Positions 26,626 through 36,334 of a stretch of DNA of 64,000 nucleotides are shown here, piece by piece. The DNA comes from Candidatus Nanopelagicaceae bacterium (GTDB taxonomy: Bacteria; Actinomycetota; Actinomycetes; Nanopelagicales; Nanopelagicaceae). The stretch's first letter is position 1. Each line of letters opens with the position of its first letter. The translations under genes and the position numbers were made by a program. Location of the stretch: positions 1 through 64,000 of the forward strand of contig CANGLK010000002.1 in NCBI GenBank assembly GCA_947454735.1. The letters are read 5' to 3'. The notes below the pieces were generated by a model. That model was not told the origin of the DNA. It searched no databases and worked only from the letters and a program-made list of their open reading frames with translations.

Positions 26626-27417
26626 GTGAAGCGTCTATCACGCCTTCGTCGCCATCGTGCGGCTGGACCAATTCTCTTGGTCTTCGCTCTCTTCACCATC
26701 GGTACAACCTTTCAGGTAGCAAGCGCTGTCAGTAACACGACAACCACCGCAGCAGATCGCTCTGCAACAATCGAAGAAGGCAAGCAGCTCTTCCTAAAGG
26801 GTTGCTCTTCATGCCATGGACTTAATGCTGAAGGTGGCGCAATCGCACCATCATTGATTGGCGTTGGCGCTGCATCAGTAGATTTCCAGGTTGGCACAGG
26901 TCGTATGCCGATGGCTGATATGAGCACACAGGCCGTTCGTAAGAAGGTTGTCTATACACCTACTGAAATCAATGCTTTAGCAACTTATGTTGCATCACTG
27001 GCCCCCGGACCAGCTGTTCCAACTGACGCAGTTCTCAACTACGAACGCGATGGTTCTGTCGCTGATGGTGGCGAGCTCTTCCGTACCAACTGCGCAATGT
27101 GCCATAACTTCGCTGCACAAGGTGGAGCACTCACAATGGGAAAGTACGCACCAACTTTGATGGGCGTCGAACCAAAGCAGATCTACGAAGCGATGATCAC
27201 TGGCCCACAATCAATGCCAGTCTTTAGCGATAAGACAATTACGCCAGCGGAAAAACTCTCAATCATCAAGTGGATCAAGGCTGCAGAGTCTGAACCACAG
27301 CTTGGCGGAACAGCACTTGGACGAGTTGGTCCTGTAACTGAAGGCCTTTTGGCATGGACACTAGGAATCGGACTGCTCATTGGTGTAGCAGTCTGGTTGG
27401 CGATGAAAGCGAGATAG
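26626..27417 (+). CDS. qcrC: Diheme cytochrome c, bc1 complex subunit QcrC
   Basis: Membrane-bound diheme cytochrome c that carries electrons inside the bc1-aa3 supercomplex, replacing soluble cytochrome c. Two heme sites are visible, CSSCH (60-64) and CAMCH (157-161), with distal methionines likely in GRMPMADM and SMPVFSD. There is an N-terminal membrane segment (about 15-35) and a C-terminal one (WTLGIGLLIGVAVWLAM). The start is GTG at 26626, with an AAAGGACGG ribosome-binding site 16 bases after ctaE. Confidence 0.95.
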   Translation: MKRLSRLRRHRAAGPILLVFALFTIGTTFQVASAVSNTTTTAADRSATIEEGKQLFLKGCSSCHGLNAEGGAIAPSLIGVGAASVDFQVGTGRMPMADMSTQAVRKKVVYTPTEINALATYVASLAPGPAVPTDAVLNYERDGSVADGGELFRTNCAMCHNFAAQGGALTMGKYAPTLMGVEPKQIYEAMITGPQSMPVFSDKTITPAEKLSIIKWIKAAESEPQLGGTALGRVGPVTEGLLAWTLGIGLLIGVAVWLAMKAR

Positions 27418-27421
27418 TTAA

Positions 27422-28414
27422 ATGTCTAACGAAATCGAGCAGATTAAAGATCCTGGGCTACCAGCTCACGTTCACCGTCGCGCTGACGAAGATGAGAAGT
27501 TCGCAAAGAAGGCAGAGACTCAAGTAGCGATTCTCTTCATCCTCTCTGCACTTGGAACACTTCTACTCATCGCTTCATACATTTTCATTCCAACCGATTC
27601 CTTTATCTTTATCCCAGTTATGGGCGAGACAAATGCGCATCAGTTATTCCTTGGTCTTGGTATGGCGATCGCACTCTTCTGTATCGGTGCAGGAGCAATT
27701 CACTGGGCAAAGACTTTGATGCCTGATGAAGAAGTCATTGCAGAGCGCCACGAGTTCCGATCAAGTGATGAAGATCGTGCAGAGTTTGTAAAGACCGTTA
27801 AGGCAGGTGCAGGCGCTGCAGGACTTGGCCGTCGCCCATTAATCAAGCGCACTCTTGGTTTAGCGCTCGGTCTCTCAGGGCTTACTCCCCTACTTCTACT
27901 TCGCGACCTTGGTCCACTTCCAAAGGATGATCTCACCAAGACATCTTGGAAGGCAGGCACACGTCTCGTTACCGATCCAGGTAATCGCCCCATTAAGGCT
28001 TCAGATCTTGAGGTTGGCGCAGTTGCACAGACTCTTCCCGAGCTTGCTCCAGGTGAAGAGCGCACACTTAATAACATCGGTAAGGATGCAGTTCTCTTGA
28101 TTCGTCTTCGTCCAGAAGATTTCAATCTCACCGCCGAACGTCTCTCTTGGACACATGAAGGCATCATCGCCTTCTCAAAAATTTGTTCACATATGGGTTG
28201 TGCAGTTGCTCTCTACGAGCAGCAGACAAAGCACCTCTTATGCCCATGTCACCAATCGACATTCGACGTGACACGTGCTGCAAAGGTCATCTTTGGCCCA
28301 GCAGCACGCCCACTGCCACAGCTTGCAATCACAGTTGACGCAGAGGGATATCTCGTCGCACAAGCACCATTTACCGAACCTGTTGGACCTAGCTTCTGGG
28401 AGCGCTCATCATGA
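27422..28414 (+). CDS. qcrA: Rieske iron-sulfur subunit QcrA
   Basis: Rieske [2Fe-2S] subunit of the bc1 complex. The 330 residues include three N-terminal membrane segments (about 38-58, 70-95, 140-160), the actinobacterial form, and cluster ligands CSHMGC and CPCHQS in the C-terminal domain. The second box reads CPCHQST rather than the common CPCHGS; ligand Cys and His are kept. Begins 4 bases after qcrC and overlaps qcrB by 4. Confidence 0.95.
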   Translation: MSNEIEQIKDPGLPAHVHRRADEDEKFAKKAETQVAILFILSALGTLLLIASYIFIPTDSFIFIPVMGETNAHQLFLGLGMAIALFCIGAGAIHWAKTLMPDEEVIAERHEFRSSDEDRAEFVKTVKAGAGAAGLGRRPLIKRTLGLALGLSGLTPLLLLRDLGPLPKDDLTKTSWKAGTRLVTDPGNRPIKASDLEVGAVAQTLPELAPGEERTLNNIGKDAVLLIRLRPEDFNLTAERLSWTHEGIIAFSKICSHMGCAVALYEQQTKHLLCPCHQSTFDVTRAAKVIFGPAARPLPQLAITVDAEGYLVAQAPFTEPVGPSFWERSS

Positions 28415-30000
28415 CAGCACGCGAACGTATTGCAGGCAATGTAGCGGGTTATGTTGACGACCGCACAGGGGCTGCAAAGTGGATGAAGAAGAACCTCACC
28501 AAGGTCTTCCCTGACCATTGGTCATTCCTCCTCGGTGAAATCTGCCTCTACTCATTTATCATCCTGCTCGCTTCAGGAACATTCCTTACGCTCTGGTTCG
28601 ATCCATCACAGCGTGAAGTTATCTATGACGGTGGATACCAACCACTCTCTGGTTTAAAGATGTCTGCCGCATATGCATCGACGCTCAATCTCTCATTTGA
28701 GGTTCGCGGCGGTCTCTTGATGCGCCAGATTCACCACTGGGCTGCTCTTATCTTTATGGTGGGAATCGTTGTCCACCTCCTCCGTGTTTACTTCACTGGT
28801 GCATTCCGAAAGCCACGTGAATTCAACTGGATTATCGGAGTTGGTCTTCTGACACTTGGAATCGTTGAAGGCTTCCTTGGATACTCACTTCCTGACGACC
28901 TTCTATCAGGTACAGGTATTCGTATCGCTGAGGCAATTATTCAAGCTCTCCCTCTTGTCGGCTCCTACATTTCATTCTTTGCATTTGGTGGAGCCTTTCC
29001 GGGTGAAGCATTTATCCCTCGCATCTATACAGTCCACGTTCTACTCTTGCCAGGAATCTTCCTCGCGCTGATTACCGTTCACTTGATGCTCGTCTGGTAC
29101 CAGAAGCACACACAGTTCCCTGGCCCTGGTCGCACAGAGAAGAACGTTGTTGGCTATCCATTGATGCCTATCTACATGGCAAAGGCTGGTGGATTCTTCT
29201 TCATCGTCTTCGGCGTTACAGCATTCTTGGGGGCAGTCGCATCGATCAACCCAATCTGGCTCTATGGTCCATATACCCCTGGACAGATTTCAGCTGGCTC
29301 TCAACCCGACTGGTACATGGGATGGCTCGATGGTCTCGTACGTATGTCACCACCTATTGAGACCCACGCATTCGGTCACACCATCTCTTGGAATATCTTG
29401 CTTCCAGGTTTGATCCTTCCGGGAATCATGTTCACGCTCCTTGCTCTCTACCCATTTATCGAGCAGTGGGCAACAGGCGATAAGCGTGAACATCACCTCC
29501 TCGATCGCCCACGTAATGCGCCAAACCGCACAGCACTCGGTGCGATGGCTCTGACATTTACGCTCGTCTCATTGATGAATGGTGGAAATGACATCATCTC
29601 TACAACATTCCACCTCACTATCAATCAGATGATGTGGTTCTCGCGTATCGGCGTTCTCGTGCTTCCACCGATTGCTTTCGTGATCGCTAAGCGCATCTGC
29701 CTCTCATTACAGCGAGCAGATCGCGATCTAGTTCTTCACGGTCGTGAAACAGGGCGTCTTGTCCGCCTGCCACACGGTGAATTCGTCGAAGTTCATGAGC
29801 CAATCTCTCCTGAGAAGGCTTGGACTCTGACATCTCACGAGCAGCTTGCTCCGCTAGAACTTCCAGAGTATGACCAAGCTGGAGTTCGTCGCCCTAAGGC
29901 GCTTGCAAATAAGCTCCGTAATCGAGTCTCCCGCGCAAATGCTGTTGCAGTTCCAAAGGCGACAGAGACAGAGCGACGCGAACTAGAAGGACATCACTAG
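28411..30000 (+). CDS. qcrB: Cytochrome b subunit QcrB
   Basis: Quinol-oxidising cytochrome b of the bc1 complex, 529 residues. Heme-ligand histidines lie in GGLLMRQIHHWAALIFM and in IPRIYTVHVLLLPGIFLALITVHL; the Qo-site motif is P-D-W-Y (QPDWYMGWLDG). It has the extended C-terminal tail found in actinobacteria. Last gene of the ctaE-qcrCAB operon; followed by a 43-base gap without a clear terminator. Confidence 0.96.
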   Translation: MTARERIAGNVAGYVDDRTGAAKWMKKNLTKVFPDHWSFLLGEICLYSFIILLASGTFLTLWFDPSQREVIYDGGYQPLSGLKMSAAYASTLNLSFEVRGGLLMRQIHHWAALIFMVGIVVHLLRVYFTGAFRKPREFNWIIGVGLLTLGIVEGFLGYSLPDDLLSGTGIRIAEAIIQALPLVGSYISFFAFGGAFPGEAFIPRIYTVHVLLLPGIFLALITVHLMLVWYQKHTQFPGPGRTEKNVVGYPLMPIYMAKAGGFFFIVFGVTAFLGAVASINPIWLYGPYTPGQISAGSQPDWYMGWLDGLVRMSPPIETHAFGHTISWNILLPGLILPGIMFTLLALYPFIEQWATGDKREHHLLDRPRNAPNRTALGAMALTFTLVSLMNGGNDIISTTFHLTINQMMWFSRIGVLVLPPIAFVIAKRICLSLQRADRDLVLHGRETGRLVRLPHGEFVEVHEPISPEKAWTLTSHEQLAPLELPEYDQAGVRRPKALANKLRNRVSRANAVAVPKATETERRELEGHH

Positions 30001-30043
30001 TAAGCCAACTTCGATCGCAAGCTTTCGAATGAAGCTTCGCTCG

Positions 30044-30925
30044 TTAACGCTTTTGAACTAAAGCTACCCCTGCAGCAGTCATTGCAATTCCGATGATCGC
30101 TGTGGGGGTTAGCTTTTCCCCAAAGAGAATGAATGCTTGAATCGCAGTTGTTGGTGGAACGAGATAGAGAAGGCTCGATACGCGAGCTGCACTCCCACGT
30201 GTGAGCATCCAGAGCAACAATAGGATTGCGATCAATGAGGTGACTACTACTGCCCATGCCATCGCAAGAGTAGATTCGAGATTCCATTCAATTGATGTCT
30301 TGCCAGTGAGGAGCGAGAAGGCGCCGAGGACTATTGCTGCAATCAAGAATTGATAGGTAGTGCCCGCAAGGAGTGGAATCGAGTGGCCTAACTTCTTCTG
30401 CAATAAAGTTGCAGACGTTGAACCCGAAAGCGCGCCGATGAGCAGGAGAAGAGCGATGAGGGTCATCTCCCCTGCACGGGAGAAGGCTGGTGCGAGAACG
30501 AGAGCTACACCGGCAAGTCCGAGGAAGAGTCCGATCAACTGAGCGCGGGTGAGTGCTTCGCCTAAGAGTCTTACAGCGATGAGTGAGACCAGAACCGGCT
30601 GAAGACTGGTGATCACCGATGCAATGCCGGATGGTGAGCCCTGAGCGATTGCCTCCCAGACTCCCCCGAGATAAACGGCATGTAAAGCGATTCCTATTGC
30701 AAGGGATGCAAGGAGATCTCGTCGTGAGAGCTTGAGTGAATGGCCAAGCGCCTTGGTGATGGCGGCAAGGATTGCACTTGCGATAAAGAGCCTGATTGAG
30801 AGGAAGAAGATGACATCAGAGCTCTTAAAGGCGTACTTGGCGACAACAAAGCCAGATGCCCAAATAACGACAAAGAACCATGGAGCGATGCTTTCGAGTA
30901 TGCGCGACCGACTAGAGAAGCGCAT
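30044..30925 (-). CDS. EamA/DMT family permease
   Basis: A 293-residue drug/metabolite transporter with ten predicted membrane helices in two EamA repeats (WASGFVVAKYAF in the first, LTPTAIIGIAMTAAGVALV at the end). Substrate cannot be told. It stands between qcrB and ctaF in an otherwise respiratory block, so it interrupts the usual order rather than belonging to it. Confidence 0.85.
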   Translation of the reverse strand: MRFSSRSRILESIAPWFFVVIWASGFVVAKYAFKSSDVIFFLSIRLFIASAILAAITKALGHSLKLSRRDLLASLAIGIALHAVYLGGVWEAIAQGSPSGIASVITSLQPVLVSLIAVRLLGEALTRAQLIGLFLGLAGVALVLAPAFSRAGEMTLIALLLLIGALSGSTSATLLQKKLGHSIPLLAGTTYQFLIAAIVLGAFSLLTGKTSIEWNLESTLAMAWAVVVTSLIAILLLLWMLTRGSAARVSSLLYLVPPTTAIQAFILFGEKLTPTAIIGIAMTAAGVALVQKR

Positions 30926-30960
30926 AGCGCCCTAGGATCTTCATCGATGAAAGAAGGTGC

Positions 30961-31371
30961 TTAGTGATGTGATGGAGCTGATGGAAGTGGCTTCTCATAC
31001 TCTGTTACGAAGCCGATGATGCTGACAATCAACGCTGTGAGTGCGATGAGAGTGAGCCACCAACCTATGACGAGGCCGAGACCCATTGCTGACGCGCTGA
31101 GCGCGACCGGTAGTGGCCACCATGAGTGTGGGCTGTAGAAGCCGAGCTCGCCTGCATCATCTGCAATTTCGCCTTGAAGGTCATCAGATGGGATATCAAA
31201 TCCGATGCGCTTCTGTGTGAACCAGATATAGAAACCAACCATTGCAGCAAGGCAAGAGGCGAGAATCATGCCGGTGATGCCGACGGCTTCGCCGCCAACG
31301 TAGTAATAGACAACTGCCATAAGAGCATAGAAGACAGCAAGACCTGTGAAGAGTTTCCAATTAGCCTTCAT
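30961..31371 (-). CDS. ctaF: Cytochrome c oxidase subunit IV, actinobacterial type
   Basis: A 136-residue membrane protein with four hydrophobic helices (about 8-25, 29-50, 82-100, 100-122) and FYSPHSWWPLPVALS between pairs, which is characteristic of actinobacterial CtaF. It starts 3 bases after ctaD and is the last gene of the ctaC-ctaD-ctaF operon. Confidence 0.9.
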   Translation of the reverse strand: MKANWKLFTGLAVFYALMAVVYYYVGGEAVGITGMILASCLAAMVGFYIWFTQKRIGFDIPSDDLQGEIADDAGELGFYSPHSWWPLPVALSASAMGLGLVIGWWLTLIALTALIVSIIGFVTEYEKPLPSAPSHH

Positions 31372-31374
31372 GAA

Positions 31375-33036
31375 TTAGTGTCCTTCTGTCGTGATGTGTG
31401 GATGGTGGAGATCGAATGCAGGACGCTCTGAGCGGATTCGTGGCATCGATGTGAAGTTATGGCGTGGTGGTGGGCAGCTTGTAGCCCACTCAAGAGAAGC
31501 TCCATAACCCCAAGGATCGTCACAGTTAACGAGTGGGCTCTTACGAGTAATCCAGACGTTGATAAAGAACGGAATCATTGAGAGAGCAAGAAGGATAGAT
31601 CCGACAGTCGAGATCATATTCATTCCTGTAAAGCCATCTGATGCAAGGTAATCAGCGTAACGGCGAGGGAAACCCTTGATTCCAAGCCAGTGCTGAATAA
31701 GGAAGGTTGTATGGAAACCGAAGAAGAGAGTCCAGAAGTGGATCTTTCCAAGGCGCTCATTGAGCATGCGACCTGTGAACTTAGGCCACCAGAAGTAGAA
31801 GCCAGCGAACATTGCAAAGACCACTGTCCCGAAGAGTACGTAGTGGAAGTGTGCAACGACAAAGTAAGTCGCAGAGACTGCGAAGTCCAATGGAGGTGAG
31901 GCAAGGATGATTCCTGTCAATCCACCGAAGAGGAATGTTACGAGGAAGCCCATGACCCAGAGCATTGGTGTTTCGAATGAGACGTGGCCGCGCCACATCG
32001 TTCCAATCCAGTTAAAGAACTTCACACCGGTAGGTACACCGATAAGGAAGGTCATAAATGAGAAGAACGGCAAGAGAACCTGACCTGTAGCAAACATATG
32101 GTGCGCCCATACAGCTACAGAGAGAGCTGCGATTGAAATCGTTGCTGCAATCAAACCCTTATACCCAAAGATTGGCTTACGGCTAAATACAGGCAAGATC
32201 TCAGTTGCGATACCAAAGAACGGTAGAGCCAGGATATAAACCTCTGGGTGGCCGAAGAACCAGAACAAGTGCTGCCACAACATCGCTCCACCATTTGCTG
32301 GATCAAAGATATGTGTTCCGAAGATTCGATCTGATTCGAGCCCCAAGAGCGCTGCAGCAAGTGGTGGGAATGCAAGGAGAATCAAGATTGATGTGAGGAG
32401 AGTGTTCCAGCTAAAGATAGACATACGGAACATCGTCATACCTGGTGCGCGCATGGTGAAGATAGTTGTAATGAAGTTAACGCCACCGAGAATTGTTCCT
32501 AGACCTGAGATTGCCAGACCGATAACCCAGAGATCTCCACCGATACCAGGTGAGTAAGTTGAGTTAGCAAGTGGAGCGTATGCGGTCCAACCAAATGACG
32601 CAGCGCCACCTGGTGAGAGGAAGCCGCCGACTGCCATCAATGAACCGAAGAAGTAGAGCCAATAAGAGAGCATATTCAAACGTGGGAAAGCCACATCTGC
32701 TGCGCCAATCTGAAGTGGCATGATCACGTTGGCAAAACCAACGAAGAGCGAAGTTGAGAACATCAACAACATGATCGTTCCATGCATTGTGAAAATCTGG
32801 TTGTACTGCTCATTGCTCATGAACTGCATACCTGGACGTGCAAGTTCTGCACGAAGGAAGAGCGCGAGGACTCCACCTACTAAGAACCAGGTAAATGATG
32901 TTGCGAGGTAGAGATAACCAATGCGCTTGTGATCAGTTGAGGTGACAGTCTTTACAAACTGCGAGCCCCATGAATCCTTGCGCTCAACACCTTGACGTGG
33001 CGCTGTAACAGTTGGACGTTCTGCAAATGTAGTCAT
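31375..33036 (-). CDS. ctaD: Cytochrome c oxidase subunit I
   Basis: Catalytic heme a/a3-CuB subunit, 553 residues with twelve membrane helices. Signatures are HGTIMLLMF (heme a ligand His), [17 protein letters not shown] (CuB His and the cross-linked Tyr), VWAHHMF (CuB His pair) and [14 protein letters not shown] (heme a and a3 ligands). The C-terminal tail includes [12 protein letters not shown]. Its ATG overlaps the ctaC stop by one base (TAATG). Confidence 0.97.
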   Translation of the reverse strand: MTTFAERPTVTAPRQGVERKDSWGSQFVKTVTSTDHKRIGYLYLATSFTWFLVGGVLALFLRAELARPGMQFMSNEQYNQIFTMHGTIMLLMFSTSLFVGFANVIMPLQIGAADVAFPRLNMLSYWLYFFGSLMAVGGFLSPGGAASFGWTAYAPLANSTYSPGIGGDLWVIGLAISGLGTILGGVNFITTIFTMRAPGMTMFRMSIFSWNTLLTSILILLAFPPLAAALLGLESDRIFGTHIFDPANGGAMLWQHLFWFFGHPEVYILALPFFGIATEILPVFSRKPIFGYKGLIAATISIAALSVAVWAHHMFATGQVLLPFFSFMTFLIGVPTGVKFFNWIGTMWRGHVSFETPMLWVMGFLVTFLFGGLTGIILASPPLDFAVSATYFVVAHFHYVLFGTVVFAMFAGFYFWWPKFTGRMLNERLGKIHFWTLFFGFHTTFLIQHWLGIKGFPRRYADYLASDGFTGMNMISTVGSILLALSMIPFFINVWITRKSPLVNCDDPWGYGASLEWATSCPPPRHNFTSMPRIRSERPAFDLHHPHITTEGH

Positions 33037-33800
33037 TACGCGCCTACCTTAAATGAGTTGAGGTATTTCTGATATTGCTCGGGAGTAACAACCTTGACCT
33101 TGAAGATCATCTGAGCGTGGTTACGACCGCAGAGAATGTTGCATCGCCCTGGGAATGTTCCAATTTTATTTGCAGTGAATTGAAGGTGGTTTGTGCGATC
33201 TGGGAGATTCTGCATTTGAATCATAAATGCGGGAATCCAGAATCCGTGGACAACATCGTTGGATGTAATCGTGAATCGAACGCTCTCACCCTGTGGCAGA
33301 TAGAGAGTTGGTGGATTCTCAGGAGTTCCAGTAACAACTGCATTCTTTCCAGCTTCAGGGTAACCAAATTGCCATGACCACTGGATGCCTTCGACAGAGA
33401 TCTCATGTTGAGCAGGGGTCTTGAGATCAACAATCTTTGATTCCTTTGTCGCTGTGAAATAGAAGAGCACTGCAACGATAAGGAAAGGAATGACTGTGTA
33501 AACAACTTCGATTGGAATGTTGTACTGAGTCTGCTTAGGGAACTCACCTTTCTTCTCATCATTCTTGCGATGGAAGATTGCTGGCCAGAGAATAAGGATG
33601 AGCGTAATGACGCCTACGATTCCTGCGGTGATCCATGCGCCCTGCCACAATGAGAGTGAAGTGTCATTCACGCTCGATGTGTTCTTTGGGAAACCCAGGC
33701 CGGAGATATCGTTTGATTTTAATGAGCATCCACTGAGGAGTGCCAGAGCCGATGTGGCTCCGAGCAGGCCGAGCAGGGTGCGCTTCTTAGGTGCAGACAT
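33036..33800 (-). CDS. ctaC: Cytochrome c oxidase subunit II (lipoprotein)
   Basis: CuA-containing electron-entry subunit, 254 residues. The N-terminus is a lipoprotein signal with lipobox LLSGC (C25). Two membrane helices follow, then the cupredoxin domain with the CuA site [14 protein letters not shown] (C-x3-C-x3-H-x2-M) and an earlier His in [16 protein letters not shown] (33808-33813) lies 7 bases before the ATG, the leaderless form, in a 59-base divergent region. Confidence 0.96.
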   Translation of the reverse strand: MSAPKKRTLLGLLGATSALALLSGCSLKSNDISGLGFPKNTSSVNDTSLSLWQGAWITAGIVGVITLILILWPAIFHRKNDEKKGEFPKQTQYNIPIEVVYTVIPFLIVAVLFYFTATKESKIVDLKTPAQHEISVEGIQWSWQFGYPEAGKNAVVTGTPENPPTLYLPQGESVRFTITSNDVVHGFWIPAFMIQMQNLPDRTNHLQFTANKIGTFPGRCNILCGRNHAQMIFKVKVVTPEQYQKYLNSFKVGA

Positions 33801-33859
33801 AGCGCTAAGGATAGTGGCGAGAGCGCAAAGTATCTGCAGGAACGGGTAGCCTTCATCGG
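33801..33859. promoter_or_regulatory. Divergent promoter region, ctaC / desulfurase-like gene
   Basis: TATCCT on the minus strand (33808-33813, 7 bases from the ctaC ATG) and TAGCCT on the plus strand (33847-33852, 7 bases from the GTG at 33860) point outward. Both fit leaderless promoters. Confidence 0.55.
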
Positions 33860-34918
33860 GTGGCTCACCTCACAGGAAATTTCACCTCTGAAGCCCCTCT
33901 CTCCCCCGTTGTCAGAGAGGCGATTTCAGCCGCCTTTGAACAAGGATGGGCCGATCCCAAGAAACAATCACAGGCCTCGGCCAGGGCGGCAATTCTGCGA
34001 GATTCAGCCCTCTCTGAAATAGCTGCAATTTTCGGCACAACCCCCAATCGACTTGAGGTAATTGGTGAGCCTTCGCTGGCCCACTTCATAGCCCTGATGG
34101 GATTTATGCGAGAAGGAAGCGCCCTTTACACATCAACTGTAGACCTTGGAAAAATCCGGGCCGTAGCTCGCCAGCATTCAGCGCCTGAGAATGAGATCGG
34201 TGTAGATGAGGATGGCCTCTACCTCCTTGGTCAATTTAAGGCGGCGAAGAGTTCGGTCATATCGATCCAAGCGACCAATGGTGAAACCGGAGTCACTCAA
34301 AATCTTGAGCGCTGGAGAGATCATGGAGCACATGTTGTTCTCGATGCCACTCGATCTCTTATCTCACCTGAACTACTGCAAGGATTTGCCACAACAACCC
34401 TTGACGCGGCCTCTTTGGGCGGTCCACAAGGCATCGGCTTCTTGGCAATCGGCGATGAGAAACAATTTAAATATCCACTTCCCCACCTCGCACCCATTCG
34501 CGTTCCAGGCTCATATTCGATTCCGTTATTAGTGGGAAGCGCGATTGCTCTCAATAACTTCATTACCCACCAAAATCAACTTATTCACCTACGTGGAGTA
34601 CTTGCAAGAGAACTATCGGAGATCAAGGGCCTTACCGTTTTAGCAGGCACTTCCGGTGCAGAGTCACGCTATCTCTCTGTGATTGCTGAAAGCTTCTCCT
34701 CCGAAGAGATACTTCGTGCGCTACTTCAGCGAGATATCTCCGTTGATGCAGGTTCTGCTTGTTCTCCAGAAGATCTCACACCAAGCCATGTCATCGCTTC
34801 AATGGGATTTCCAACGACAGGACATCTGAGATTCGCAATTCACCCAGGACATACAGAGAGCGATATACACGCTCTCGTTCAAATTCTAAAGGAAGTTCTA
34901 GCAGATTTAGGCAGCTAG
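33860..34918 (+). CDS. Class V aminotransferase / cysteine desulfurase-like protein lacking the PLP lysine
   Basis: A 352-residue homologue of NifS/IscS. It keeps ATNGETGV (139-146), VVLDATRSL (D162), GGPQGIGFLAI (187-197) and GSACSPEDLTPSHV with C301 in the place of the catalytic cysteine. In IscS the PLP-binding lysine precedes GPKGIG by three residues (HKLHGPKG); here the aligned residue is S185 (AASLGGPQG). The His that stacks on PLP also seems lost (TVDLGKI against TEHKAV). The protein probably cannot form the normal internal aldimine. The start is GTG at 33860, 7 bases after TAGCCT. It converges on the PfkB gene with a 12-base overlap. Confidence 0.8.
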   Translation: MAHLTGNFTSEAPLSPVVREAISAAFEQGWADPKKQSQASARAAILRDSALSEIAAIFGTTPNRLEVIGEPSLAHFIALMGFMREGSALYTSTVDLGKIRAVARQHSAPENEIGVDEDGLYLLGQFKAAKSSVISIQATNGETGVTQNLERWRDHGAHVVLDATRSLISPELLQGFATTTLDAASLGGPQGIGFLAIGDEKQFKYPLPHLAPIRVPGSYSIPLLVGSAIALNNFITHQNQLIHLRGVLARELSEIKGLTVLAGTSGAESRYLSVIAESFSSEEILRALLQRDISVDAGSACSPEDLTPSHVIASMGFPTTGHLRFAIHPGHTESDIHALVQILKEVLADLGS

Positions 34919-35884
34919 ATGAGCAGCAATCTCTGAAGCCGCTTCATCGCCGTAAGCGTCCTTAAAGCGGGCTACAAACTCCTCGTTGGTGAATCGATAC
35001 TCCTGAGTGCCCATAGTTTCAATGACATACGTTGCAATCATTGAACCTAGTTGCGCGCAGCGCTCATGGCTAAGTCCCCATGCAAGACCCGCTACGAAGC
35101 CAGATCTAAAGGAATCTCCGACGCCCGTAGGATCAACCTTTGCACTCTCTTTTGCACAGACAACTTTGATGAACTCGCCATCGATGCTCTCGACTCGCGC
35201 ACCTTCAGAACCCAGGGTAATAACGCGATGCTTTACGCGCTGCAGAATTTCATGGTCGCTCCATCCCGTCTTTTGGATAGCAAGAGCCAACTCATACTCA
35301 TTCATGAAGAGATAGGTAGCGCCCTCAATAAGTTTGCGAATCTCGTCACCGGACATACGCGCCATCTGCTGTGAAGGATCTGCTGCAACTGGAATCTTAT
35401 TTTCAAGAGCTACCTCCATATGACGGAGCATCGCCTCGGGATCATCAGGTGAAATAACAAGGAGATCAAAGCGACCGGTCTTATCCATGATTGGTTGAAG
35501 TTCAATATTGCGCGCTTCAGACATCGCCCCTGGAAAGAATGAGGCGATCTGATTGAGCTCGGTATCAGTTGTTACAGTGAAGTGCGCTGTGTACTGCTCT
35601 TTAGAAATTAAAACATGTGAAGTATCAACGCCATGGCGAGATAGCCATGCATCGTAATCAGCCCAATCTTTTCCAACAGCTGCAATCAGAACAGGGTTGA
35701 GACCTAGATTGGCCATTCCAAATGCAATATTTGCAGCGCAGCCACCTCGGCGAACTTCGAGTCCATCAACAAGAAAAGAGAGCGAAACTTTTTCGAGTGA
35801 ACCTGCCACCAATGAATCGGTGAACTTTCCAGGAAAAGTCATTAAGTGATCTAAACCAACTGAACCTGCCACGCCAATTCTCAT
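34907..35884 (-). CDS. PfkB family sugar/nucleoside kinase (adenosine kinase-like)
   Basis: A 325-residue ribokinase-fold kinase: N-terminal GSVGLDHLMTFPG, the glycine-rich RRGGCAANIAFGMANLG, and the C-terminal signature DPTGVGDSFRSGFVAGL with catalytic Asp. By position next to erpA and ctaC it corresponds to the mycobacterial adenosine kinase gene, so adenosine is the likely substrate, but ribose or another sugar cannot be excluded. Confidence 0.85.
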   Translation of the reverse strand: MRIGVAGSVGLDHLMTFPGKFTDSLVAGSLEKVSLSFLVDGLEVRRGGCAANIAFGMANLGLNPVLIAAVGKDWADYDAWLSRHGVDTSHVLISKEQYTAHFTVTTDTELNQIASFFPGAMSEARNIELQPIMDKTGRFDLLVISPDDPEAMLRHMEVALENKIPVAADPSQQMARMSGDEIRKLIEGATYLFMNEYELALAIQKTGWSDHEILQRVKHRVITLGSEGARVESIDGEFIKVVCAKESAKVDPTGVGDSFRSGFVAGLAWGLSHERCAQLGSMIATYVIETMGTQEYRFTNEEFVARFKDAYGDEAASEIAAHLAA

Positions 35885-35913
35885 GGGTGGATTTAACTAC
35901 AGTGCGAGGTCTT

Positions 35914-36273
35914 TTAGTTAAATGAATCGCCACATGCACAAGAACCTTGTGCATTGGGATTATCAATTGTGAAGCCCTGCTTCTCAATGGTGTCAACGAA
36001 ATCAACGGTTGCGCCCATGAGGTATGGATCTGACATCTTGTCGACAACTACCTTGACTGCGCCAAATTCACGAGTGATATCGCCATCTTGGTTACGGTCA
36101 TCGAAGTAGAGCTGGTAACGAAGTCCAGAGCATCCGCCTGGCTGAACAGCAACGCGCAGGTAAAGGTCATCGCGACCTTCTTGTGCAAGCAGTGAAGCAA
36201 CCTTGGCAGCTGCTGTATCTGTAAGTGCGATACCTGTTGTGAGCTCTACTGATTGTGTTGTCTCTGTGGTCAT
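35914..36273 (-). CDS. erpA: Iron-sulfur cluster insertion protein ErpA (HesB family)
   Basis: A-type carrier that passes Fe-S clusters to target proteins; 119 residues. The three conserved cysteines are in QPGGCSGLRYQLYF and the C-terminal GSCACGDSF. TATTCT (36281-36286) lies 7 bases before the ATG, a leaderless form. It is divergent from nadA, whose product needs a [4Fe-4S] cluster. Confidence 0.94.
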   Translation of the reverse strand: MTTETTQSVELTTGIALTDTAAAKVASLLAQEGRDDLYLRVAVQPGGCSGLRYQLYFDDRNQDGDITREFGAVKVVVDKMSDPYLMGATVDFVDTIEKQGFTIDNPNAQGSCACGDSFN

Positions 36274-36334
36274 GTGCCGAAGAATACCCGCGTCAGCTTG
36301 CCGTTGCGACTCTAAAACGGCGAGAATAGGTCAC

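Noticed and set aside
30001..30043. Two AAGCTT copies between qcrB and the DMT permease as a terminator
   Set aside because: AAGCTT is itself palindromic; flanking bases do not extend the pairing and no T tract follows.
36203..36334. Extended N-terminus for nadA
   Set aside because: It would be coded antisense to erpA and adds a low-complexity segment not seen in quinolinate synthases.
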